Source of the DNA: Cellvibrionaceae bacterium
Lineage (GTDB): Bacteria; Pseudomonadota; Gammaproteobacteria; Pseudomonadales; Cellvibrionaceae
Assembly: GCA_021151525.1 (NCBI GenBank)
Contig: JAGKXD010000119.1
Location: forward strand, 1-21,565
Direction: 5' to 3'
Length of the DNA stretch: 21,565 nucleotides
The position numbers were made by a program, and so were the translations under genes. Under the pieces are notes generated by a model. It made no database searches. It saw only the letters and a program-made list of their open reading frames with translations, and was not told the DNA's origin. Shown piece after piece: positions 1 through 5,908 of this stretch; positions within the stretch are counted from its first letter, which is position 1, and every line of letters begins with the position of its first letter.

Positions 1-826
1 TTTCTATTCCTTTTACAATTTTCTCAATGATGGAATCGAGCGGCTTGTCATCCGCGGGCATCTCAACTTGAGAGTCGGTTTCTACTTTTGTTTTGGTGAG
101 TGATTGTGCGTGTGAAATGCTGTAATAAAACAGACTAACAACTAAGATTAAGCTCAAGTAGTTGTCTGTTATGCCAAGCGGGTATCTAAAGAAAAATGTG
201 ATGAGACTTATTGATAGTGTCCATGCGCCGGTAAACACAATGCCCAACGTTAAATAATATAACCATTCCACCGCGGGCTCGTTAATTTCTGAGTAGTGCT
301 CTTTTAGTCTGGCTCGATATTTTATAAAGGTAACCAAAGCTGAAATGAAATAGGCCAACGGAATTATTTTAATGGCGTACCACACACTATTGGTCGCTAG
401 TTCAAGTGTTCGTGGCATGTGAGAATTGGTGTAGCGCATGTCATTTACATCAATACCAAAAAACGCCAAAAAAATAAAAGACGCTAATATGGGTAGGATA
501 TGAACGAAGTGATATTTTTTGAGTTTGAATTTTTCTTCGGTAATGCTGCGAACATATAAATAGAGAGCGGGTCCCTTTATGATCAGCGATGCTACGTACA
601 GATAAGGTGTAATGACGATGAGTAGTGCAGAAAGATGCAGGTACATATTCCATATCAACATTATGCAAATATGACTGATCGTAAAGCTGATAAAAAATAT
701 CGCTAATAATTTTTTCGTCACTAGATTTTGTACGGGTAAAACGGGTTGGAAGAGGGCGAGGATTAAGCTTAATCCTATGGTGATAATGAGTGCTATATCG
801 TTCAGGTTAAAAATGGGGTCGAGCAT
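1..826 (-). CDS. Membrane-anchored AraC-type transcriptional regulator, N-terminal part (3' end outside window)
   Basis: Reading the minus strand from the ATG at 826 gives an uninterrupted frame of 275 codons to the window edge. The product starts MLDPIFNLNDIALIITIG and has about seven hydrophobic segments. A conserved stretch, GPALYLYVRSIT followed by a basic patch and FVHILPIL, is at about residues 87-115. This pattern is known from proteins with an N-terminal multi-pass membrane domain and a C-terminal AraC-type helix-turn-helix. The visible part ends in a hydrophilic linker (about residues 245-275), where the DNA-binding domain would be expected to follow. That domain is beyond the edge, so the regulator call is inferred from the membrane half. 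An AGG-type ribosome site lies about 10 bases before the ATG. It probably senses an envelope or extracellular signal, and its target is unknown. The next gene is divergent and about 600 bp away. Confidence 0.72.
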   Translation of the reverse strand, partial: MLDPIFNLNDIALIITIGLSLILALFQPVLPVQNLVTKKLLAIFFISFTISHICIMLIWNMYLHLSALLIVITPYLYVASLIIKGPALYLYVRSITEEKFKLKKYHFVHILPILASFIFLAFFGIDVNDMRYTNSHMPRTLELATNSVWYAIKIIPLAYFISALVTFIKYRARLKEHYSEINEPAVEWLYYLTLGIVFTGAWTLSISLITFFFRYPLGITDNYLSLILVVSLFYYSISHAQSLTKTKVETDSQVEMPADDKPLDSIIEKIVKGIE

Positions 827-1427
827 TGATACCTACCTGACGGTTAAGGTTAGTGTTTATTAACTACATGTTAACCCAGAAATATAATCGAATATATATT
901 CTTTGTGTTGTCTTTCTAGGGGGTATTTAGGATCGTCCTATTGGTAAGATCTTGCTGATTGCTAAAGGAATTGATACTTAGGTTTTTGGGAAGGGTGTCA
1001 TTTTATTGAATAACTGGTTTAGGGGTGCTTCTCGCAGAGCTAGTTGAGGAATTATTAAGGGTTGTTCTTACTTATAATGGCAATTTTAATCGTTGCTTTG
1101 GTGTGGTCGTTAAAAGAACAGAATAGTTTGTATGTATGAAGCATATTGGAATGCAAAACAACACTGCAAGTGGTGCCCTAAGGAAAAGCCATTGTTATAA
1201 AAATGTGGAATAAAAAATCCCCAAATGTTCATTTTGGGAGGATGACTTTAAAGTGGCGCATTGCTTGGGATGCATGTCGATATGGTCTAGTGTTAGGGGT
1301 GTGGAGTGTTTGCATAAGCTAATCTAAAGCTGTGAAAAATGGATTGCCTGTCGTTTCAGAAATAACTCGAAGTCTAGAGGTATCGAGGATTTCCTCCGGT
1401 TTTATAAGTTAATAGGTTGTTTTATTC
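827..1427. other. AT-rich intergenic region between divergent genes
   Basis: About 600 bp with no convincing coding frame. It must hold the promoters of the minus-strand regulator (start at 826) and the plus-strand sulfotransferase (start at 1428), but I see no consensus -35/-10 pair for either. The one structured element is a hairpin with a T-tract on the minus strand at 1212-1239, listed separately. Confidence 0.6.
1212..1239 (-). terminator. Hairpin plus T-tract reading on the minus strand, with no obvious gene upstream
   Basis: On the minus strand TCCCAAAATG pairs with CATTTGGGGA (one A/G mismatch, tiny loop) and is followed directly by TTTTTT (1217-1212). This has the form of an intrinsic terminator. 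No minus-strand ORF ends just before it, because the gene to its right is on the plus strand. It could end an antisense or small RNA started between about 1240 and 1430, or be chance. Confidence 0.4.
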
Positions 1428-3008
1428 ATGAGTATAAGTGATAACTTGGATGAGCTATATGAGGCGGCGCAAGTTGCTATATTCGAACATCGCTATGAGT
1501 ACGCGCACAAATGTTTGATGGAAATTCTTAGGTGCGATTCGAATTTTGCTGACGCCTATTTTTTATTGGCGCGGATTGCAAATACATTTAAAAACTTCGA
1601 TAAAGAGATTGCTCTTTTACATAAGGCGGTCGAACTAAATGCAACAAGCGCGGAGTATTTTGCACACCTTGCTAAAGCTTATGCCATAAAAGGTGATGTA
1701 AAAAAGGCCTATGAATTCATAGGCCATGCTTGTGGGATTGGTAGCGAGGATTCTCTTACGCTGGATACTATAGGCATAGTTTTCAATCGACTGAATATGT
1801 ATAAAGAAGCTTCAGTCTATTTTCAAAAGGCTGTAGCAACGAATAAAAGTAATTGCGGAATATATTTTAATTTAGGAGCAACTCTAAAATTTTGCGGCGA
1901 TTTTACAGGCGCGCGTGATGCTTTTGAAAACGCAATATCCTTGAGTCCGAATTATTATAAGGCACACGCAGCCTTAACTAGTTTGGGCGGAATTTCCGCG
2001 GATAATAACCATGTAATTAGGTTGCAAGCTTTATTGCAAGCAATTGATAACACGGATGATTTACTTCATATCTGTCATGCTCTATCAAAAGAGTATGAGG
2101 CGCTTGGTGACTATGATAAAGCCTATGCATTTTTGGAGAAGGGAAAGCAAGCCAAGCTGGAGTCATTTCCGTATGATATAGAAAATGATAAAGCTATATT
2201 CACAGCGTTGAAAAAGTATTTTTCAGGCAATGTGTTTCCTAATTCCAATATGCTTGGCGAGGGAGCAATATTTGTTGTTGGTATGCCGCGGTCGGGAACG
2301 ACTCTGGTTGAACGAATTATTTCCAATCATTCAAAGGTTGCCACCGCCGGCGAACTTCCCAATTTTGGCATGATTGCGAAAGCTTTGGCTGAATGTAACT
2401 CTAATTCGTTAATTGATGAAGATTTAATTGCGAATTCAGCTGCGCTGGACTTTAAAAAGCTTGGCAGTATGTATCTTGATAGTATTTTGCATTTAAAGCA
2501 GGGGCATGATTTTTTAGTCGATAAACTGCCGTTAAATGTGTTGTATGCTGGTCATATTATTCATGCTTTGCCAAAAGCAAAAATTGTTTGTCTGGATCGC
2601 AATCCGCTAGACACTATACTGAGTAATTATCGTCAGTTATTTAGTTTTGGTGAAATGACTTACGGATATTCGCTAAGCTTAACAACTACAACACAATATT
2701 ACATCGAGTTTAAAAATCTAATTGAATTTTGGCGGTCGAGATTCCCCGATAATTTTTATATTGTTAATTATGAGTCTTTGGTAAAAGATCCTGCCACAGA
2801 AGCGAGAAGGCTAATTGAGTTTTGTAATTTGACGTGGGAAGAAAGTTGTCTATCCATAGAGAAGAACAGTAATCCTGTAGCAACTGCAAGTTCAGTGCAG
2901 GTACGTGCACCAATTTCAGATAAATCTGTAGGACAATGGAAACATTACGAATCCTATGTAGGGGAAGTGAAAAAGTTGTTGTGTGACAGCGGTTTGTTAA
3001 AATTGTAG
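1428..3008 (+). CDS. TPR-repeat sulfotransferase family protein
   Basis: 526 residues in two parts. Residues 1-250 are helical tetratricopeptide-type repeats (for example about 40-70, 75-105, 110-140, 145-175 and 222-240). Residues 278-526 are a PAPS-dependent sulfotransferase domain. The 5'-phosphosulfate loop GMPRSGTT is at 285-292, the DKLPLN motif at 365-370, and the 3'-phosphate-binding region CLDRNPLDTILSNYR at 388-402. Family knowledge: such enzymes move sulfate from PAPS to carbohydrate, peptide or small-molecule acceptors, and the TPRs may dock the acceptor protein. No signal peptide or membrane helix is seen, so it is probably cytoplasmic. The acceptor cannot be inferred. Start: ATG 1428, with only a weak AGG about 13 bases upstream. 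The gene stands alone and is AT-rich compared with the genes after 5900, a possible sign of transfer. Confidence 0.87.
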   Translation: MSISDNLDELYEAAQVAIFEHRYEYAHKCLMEILRCDSNFADAYFLLARIANTFKNFDKEIALLHKAVELNATSAEYFAHLAKAYAIKGDVKKAYEFIGHACGIGSEDSLTLDTIGIVFNRLNMYKEASVYFQKAVATNKSNCGIYFNLGATLKFCGDFTGARDAFENAISLSPNYYKAHAALTSLGGISADNNHVIRLQALLQAIDNTDDLLHICHALSKEYEALGDYDKAYAFLEKGKQAKLESFPYDIENDKAIFTALKKYFSGNVFPNSNMLGEGAIFVVGMPRSGTTLVERIISNHSKVATAGELPNFGMIAKALAECNSNSLIDEDLIANSAALDFKKLGSMYLDSILHLKQGHDFLVDKLPLNVLYAGHIIHALPKAKIVCLDRNPLDTILSNYRQLFSFGEMTYGYSLSLTTTTQYYIEFKNLIEFWRSRFPDNFYIVNYESLVKDPATEARRLIEFCNLTWEESCLSIEKNSNPVATASSVQVRAPISDKSVGQWKHYESYVGEVKKLLCDSGLLKL

Positions 3009-3138
3009 AAAGTGCAATCTAAATCTCGTGAGCTCTGGCTTGAGCTTCAATTGCTTTTCATTAGCATTAAATTAACGCGTTGCTGGTGCAGTTTTTTACG
3101 ATGTATTTTGCTTGCGTTAATCTTCGCGAAAAATGCAG

Positions 3139-3160
3139 GTGTAGAAAATAAATTCTACAC
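3139..3160. repeat. Perfect 8-bp inverted repeat
   Basis: GTGTAGAA and TTCTACAC are exact inverted copies separated by AATAAA. There is no T-run on either side, so it is not a typical intrinsic terminator. It could be a protein-binding palindrome or an RNA hairpin in the sulfotransferase 3' UTR. Confidence 0.5.
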
Positions 3161-3322
3161 ATGCTGTTAACTTCCGCTAATACTTGAAGCCGAGTCTAAC
3201 GCAGTATCCAAAAACCGCCTAAGTTTGAATCAGGTAGAAAGGTTTCAAGCGCTGCGCTGGTTGAATCGATTTTCACCTGCTCCAAAATTCCAAACACACT
3301 GTTTCCTTGGCAATCAACCTAT

Positions 3323-3511
3323 TTAAGTTTGGGGATAGTTTCTGGCTGACTTGTCCGCTAATTGAGCAGGGCGTATTGCCAGAGATTTTCCCATCCTTAA
3401 AGGCTTGAGTTGTGGTGATGCCAAAAGCCCCCATAGGGTCAGTAGCAAAATGGCCACTAAAGAAAATAGACCAATAAAAAGGCGACGCGATAGGGGAGTG
3501 GCAGTGAGCAT
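3323..3511 (-). CDS. Possible small single-pass membrane protein (doubtful)
   Basis: A 62-codon frame. Its product has a basic start (MLTATPLSRR), one strong hydrophobic helix at about residues 11-31 (LFIGLFSLVAILLLTLWGLL) and a basic polar tail. This is a plausible layout for a small membrane protein or a decayed lipoprotein or signal-anchor gene. Against it: no clear ribosome-binding site before the ATG at 3511, no recognised family, and no neighbour in the same direction. I list it because the hydrophobic helix is unlikely in a purely random frame, but it could be a remnant. Confidence 0.28.
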   Translation of the reverse strand: MLTATPLSRRLFIGLFSLVAILLLTLWGLLASPQLKPLRMGKSLAIRPAQLADKSARNYPQT

Positions 3512-3609
3512 AGATCAGCAGTGAGTCTTTAAATAAGACAGATTATGTGTAAATTGTTACATTTTTGTTGCGGGGAGGAGGGCAGCGCTGAGTGGCGGTT
3601 AAGGCAATA

Positions 3610-3643
3610 AAAAAGGCCGCAAACTCTCATTTGCGGCCTTTTT
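3610..3643. terminator. Intrinsic terminator hairpin, duplicate copy
   Basis: AGGCCGCAAA and TTTGCGGCCT form a strong stem flanked by A and T tracts, so it can act in both directions. It is identical to the hairpin after the intact tRNA-Met (5602-5635) and was presumably copied with it. Confidence 0.8.
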
Positions 3644-3648
3644 GAATA

Positions 3649-3699
3649 TGGTGGCTAGAGGCGGGATTGAGCCGCCGACCCCAGCACTATGAGTTCTGT
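3649..3699 (-). pseudogene. Broken tRNA-Met (3' part only)
   Basis: Corresponds to the CCA end, acceptor 3' strand, T arm, variable loop and most of the anticodon arm of the intact tRNA-Met at 5641-5717. The D arm and acceptor 5' strand are missing. Against the intact gene, three changes sit at positions that matter: T54 to C, A38 to G, and C30 to A, which breaks the pair with G40. The fourth difference is C72 here versus U72 in the intact gene. The CAT anticodon is still readable. It cannot fold as a tRNA. Confidence 0.85.
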
Positions 3700-3999
3700 T
3701 AGCTCATCCATACATAAACATAATCTGGGTAAATCAAAGACTTGTGTACGTGATGCCACATGACGCACCGCGTAAAAACTTGAAATATAATGATTCTGTG
3801 GCAATTATCTGACCGATATTCCAATGTAAATAGAATAATCACGGAGCCTCGCGCAGTAGGAGAAAAGGCCATTTTATTGTTAGGGGAGATCGATAAATTC
3901 GTTATTTTAAAAAGTGTTGGGCTTGTGGGTTAAGCTATATTCGCTCTTAATTTGTGATTATCTTCATTGTTAATATTTTTTTATGCCTGAGATTCCAAT
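3700..3999. other. Non-coding leader upstream of the Ntn-hydrolase-like gene
   Basis: About 300 bp, AT-rich, with no credible ORF. It must contain the promoter of the gene at 4000. TATATT at 3936-3941 is a possible -10 element, but I find no good -35 at the right distance. A short frame opened by the ATG at 3983 ends at a TGA overlapping the next start codon. Confidence 0.5.
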
Positions 4000-4926
4000 A
4001 TGACCTTAATTCTGACTGTGAATGGAAAAAACTCTGTTTGGATGCTGTCAGACCGCAGGCTTTCTTTTGGAAATCGACCTCCAAAAGATGATGCTTGTAA
4101 AGTCATGTTCCTAGAAGCCAAGGATAGTAAGGCAATTTTGGGTTATGCAGGTTTGGGGCAAAGTATAGCTGGAATGGAACCCTCAATTTGGATGAGCAAT
4201 GTTCTTAGAGGTATAGATGCTCCCTTGGAGCATACTTTAGAGATATTGGCTCGAGCAATTAAAGACCAGCTTCCAAAACATCTTGCATCCTTCCCTAAAG
4301 GTATAACTCCTCATCATGCAATTTACATAACTTCATTTGTTGATGAAAAACCTATGGCATATATTTTTGAAGTGGCTTTATCACCTAACAGATTTGAGGT
4401 AAAAATTTTAAACTCTCGGTACTTTAGGGATAAAATTGGAGGAAGTCCTCCGAAATTTTTTTTGGGTGGTAGTGGTGCCCAGTATCTTTTGAGCAATAGA
4501 AAAAAGTGGCAACGACCACTTTTACATCTAATATCGGCTTATGATGCTGGAAAAGTTAGTCCATCCAAAGTATCGGATTATTTGGCAAAGTTAAATAATG
4601 ATACATTTGAATATTATAAAACGAAGGACAAATTTGTTGGTCCAAGATGTATTGTTGCTTGGAGAAATAACTACGGTGGATTTTACAATGGGGGTGGTGG
4701 ACAAGAATTTTATACTAATTGCAAAAAAGATATTAACGGATGTCAAATTCCGACGATTGTAGGCGGGATTGATTTAAATGCAGTTTTTAATGTAACTAGG
4801 CCTCATACAATTAGGCAATTTATCAATTTACAAAATGGTATTGAGGAAGACCAGCAGTATGTTACTGATCAAATTAATGCAGAATTAGCATTATTGCCGG
4901 ATTCTCCTAACACTCACTTTCCCTAG
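4000..4926 (+). CDS. Proteasome-fold (Ntn) hydrolase-like protein with Thr1/Asp17/Lys33 register
   Basis: 308 residues, no signal peptide or membrane helix, so probably cytoplasmic. An in-frame TGA at 3988 leaves ATG 4000 as the only start, so Thr is residue 2 and would be exposed after Met removal. Numbered from that Thr, the sequence has Asp at 17 (in SDRRLS) and Lys at 33 (in DDACKV), the spacing of the catalytic residues in proteasome beta subunits and HslV. A GGSG motif at 156-159 resembles the glycine/serine loop of that fold. The fold and a peptidase or self-processing role are inference from these motifs. It is longer than HslV (about 175 residues) and does not look like standard HslV or Anbu. 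Its C-terminal ~80 residues (Gly-rich at 226-234) are unrecognised. The gene is AT-rich, lies in a tRNA-bounded insert, and converges on the next gene with 16 bp between the stops. Confidence 0.75.
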   Translation: MTLILTVNGKNSVWMLSDRRLSFGNRPPKDDACKVMFLEAKDSKAILGYAGLGQSIAGMEPSIWMSNVLRGIDAPLEHTLEILARAIKDQLPKHLASFPKGITPHHAIYITSFVDEKPMAYIFEVALSPNRFEVKILNSRYFRDKIGGSPPKFFLGGSGAQYLLSNRKKWQRPLLHLISAYDAGKVSPSKVSDYLAKLNNDTFEYYKTKDKFVGPRCIVAWRNNYGGFYNGGGGQEFYTNCKKDINGCQIPTIVGGIDLNAVFNVTRPHTIRQFINLQNGIEEDQQYVTDQINAELALLPDSPNTHFP

Positions 4927-4942
4927 TTCTACGATAATTTTT

Positions 4943-5407
4943 TTAATTAAAACTCATTCCCGCATCTCTACAAGCATTATCTCTGTGGTTTTTATCGCTA
5001 GTTAATTTTGTTTTATTAAACTCATTGTTCCAAACTTGGCAAGTTTCAATTCGCTTTTTTTGAGCCTCTACGGCACTTTCATTTTTGATTCGATTGGCTT
5101 CTGCAATTCGTTTTTGTTCGGCTTGGTATTGTTCTTGTTGGTGAGCTATTTCAGCATTTCTGGCTGCTAAGTTTTTTGCCTCTGTCTCCATTCGCTGAGC
5201 CGTTATTTTTTCTTCTGCTTTTAACTTATTTTCGGCTTCAGCTAAAGCGATTTTTGCGGTGTAAGAGGCTACTTCAAATTCTATGTAGTCACTGATAAGT
5301 CGGGAGGTGGTAAGAGCAATAAATAGAGTAAGTCCCCATGCTAAATAATTGGGCTTTTCTGTGCGGTAAATTATTTGATCACGTATTGCGGTAATAGCCT
5401 CTTTCAT
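4943..5407 (-). CDS. Single-pass membrane protein with long coiled coil and C-terminal Cys pair, unknown function
   Basis: I place the start at the ATG at 5407, because a GGAG ribosome site lies 8 bases before it. This gives 154 residues; a longer frame reaches 5476 but lacks such a site. There is one membrane helix at about residues 22-42 (AWGLTLFIALTTSRLISDYI), then a charged Ala/Glu/Lys/Gln-rich coiled coil to about residue 120. The short C-terminal segment has two Cys about 28 residues apart (ETCQVW and DNACRDA), which could form a disulfide if the tail is periplasmic. No family is recognised. It converges on the proteasome-like gene and shares its AT-rich composition and its position between the tRNA-Met repeats. 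A functional link between the two is only suggested by this isolation. Confidence 0.75.
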   Translation of the reverse strand: MKEAITAIRDQIIYRTEKPNYLAWGLTLFIALTTSRLISDYIEFEVASYTAKIALAEAENKLKAEEKITAQRMETEAKNLAARNAEIAHQQEQYQAEQKRIAEANRIKNESAVEAQKKRIETCQVWNNEFNKTKLTSDKNHRDNACRDAGMSFN

Positions 5408-5536
5408 TTTCCATTCTCCTTCATGGCCACCTTGGCCGCAATTATTAAGCCTTCCCTGGATTTCCCGAGTCTTCAAGGGCTTTGGGTTATTAGATTTATC
5501 CGGGGGTGTCTTCGGCCTTTTATCGTGCGTAAGCTA

Positions 5537-5564
5537 ATTATAATCAGCTCTTGTTTGCTATCAG
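5537..5564 (-). promoter_or_regulatory. Possible promoter for the coiled-coil membrane protein gene
   Basis: On the minus strand there is a perfect TATAAT (5542-5537), with a CTGATA -35-like box 16 bases upstream (5564-5559). It lies about 130 bases before the ATG at 5407. The -35 is weak, so this is tentative. Confidence 0.4.
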
Positions 5565-5594
5565 GGTATTCTAGGTTGTTGAGTATTTTCAAGC

Positions 5595-5691
5595 GGCAAT
5601 AAAAAAGGCCGCAAACTCTCATTTGCGGCCTTTTTGAATATGGTAGCTAGAGGCGGGATTGAACCGCCGACCCCAGCATTATGAGTGCTGT
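5595..5691 (-). repeat. Direct repeat copy 2: tRNA-Met 3' part plus terminator
   Basis: Partner of 3603-3699 (93 of 97 identical). This copy is part of the complete tRNA-Met and its terminator. Together the two copies bracket the two-gene AT-rich insert. Confidence 0.85.
5602..5635. terminator. Intrinsic terminator after tRNA-Met
   Basis: On the minus strand AGGCCGCAAA pairs with TTTGCGGCCT around a TGAGAG-type loop and runs into T's. It lies 5 bases after the CCA end of tRNA-Met. A-tracts on the other side make it usable on the plus strand as well. Confidence 0.9.
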
Positions 5692-5717
5692 GCTCTAACC
5701 AGCTGAGCTATCTAGCC
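5641..5717 (-). tRNA. tRNA-Met (CAT), elongator type
   Basis: 77 nt with encoded CCA. Acceptor GGCTAGA pairs with TCTAGCT, leaving a G1·U72 wobble instead of the usual G1-C72. The D arm is GCTC/GAGC. The anticodon stem CAGCA/TGCTG encloses the loop CTCATAA (anticodon CAT). The T arm is GGCGG-TTCAATC-CCGCC. Overall it resembles the E. coli elongator tRNA-Met (GGCTA...AGCTCAG...CTCATAATG...). It lacks the initiator features, in particular the three G-C pairs in the anticodon stem. tRNA-Ile2, which also has a CAT anticodon, is the alternative but its arms fit less well. Its 3' half is duplicated at 3649-3699, suggesting it served as an integration target. Confidence 0.95.
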
Positions 5718-5733
5718 ATAGTCAAGGGCGCGC

Positions 5734-5762
5734 ATTTTGGCGTTTGGGGCGGCTATTGTCAA
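5734..5762 (-). promoter_or_regulatory. Promoter of tRNA-Met
   Basis: On the minus strand, TTGACA (5762-5757), a 17-base spacer and CAAAAT (5739-5734) are followed by a GC-rich GCGCGCC discriminator just before the tRNA. This is a near-consensus sigma-70 promoter. A GC-rich discriminator is typical of stable-RNA promoters under stringent control. Confidence 0.85.
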
Positions 5763-5823
5763 CCCTAAAAATGAGAGATTTTCATGGGCTTAGCGAACTT
5801 GGGTGCAAATCTGGCGTTTGGTT

Positions 5824-5834
5824 AGTGGTATAGT
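5824..5834 (+). promoter_or_regulatory. Possible extended -10 promoter for aroA
   Basis: TGGTATAGT (TGn plus TATAGT at 5829-5834) forms an extended -10 element 74 bases before the aroA ATG. No good -35 is seen at 16-18 bases. Confidence 0.4.
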
Positions 5835-5908
5835 GCGCGGGTATTTTTAGGCGGCAATTTCCGCACTTGATTGTATTGTCCAAACCCCAGAATAGTTAAA
5901 GGTTCACG

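Larger units (their letters stand above)
3009..3602. other. Mostly non-coding region after the sulfotransferase gene
   Basis: Holds a weak hairpin (AGCTC 3031-3035 with GAGCT 3042-3046, followed by a short T-rich stretch) that might be a poor terminator for the sulfotransferase gene, a perfect inverted repeat at 3139-3160, and one doubtful small minus-strand ORF (3323-3511). Nothing else is recognised. Confidence 0.5.
3603..3699 (-). repeat. Direct repeat copy 1: tRNA-Met 3' part plus terminator (putative att remnant)
   Basis: These 97 bases match 5595-5691 at 93 positions, offset exactly 1992 bp. The first 50 (3603-3652) are identical and include the terminator hairpin. The four differences (3653, 3671, 3687, 3695) all fall in the tRNA part. 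Identity stops at 3700. This layout is what site-specific integration at a tRNA 3' end leaves behind, although a duplicated tRNA followed by decay would look similar. Confidence 0.85.

Noticed and set aside
450..668. 72-codon minus-strand frame near the left edge
   Set aside because: It lies inside the larger minus-strand regulator frame (1-826), which has a coherent membrane-protein sequence in another frame.
3649..3699. A second functional tRNA-Met
   Set aside because: The 5' half (acceptor and D arm) is absent and conserved positions 54, 38 and 30 are altered, so it is a remnant.
5408..5476. Longer start for the coiled-coil membrane protein
   Set aside because: The upstream ATG lacks a ribosome site, while GGAG sits 8 bases before the ATG at 5407.
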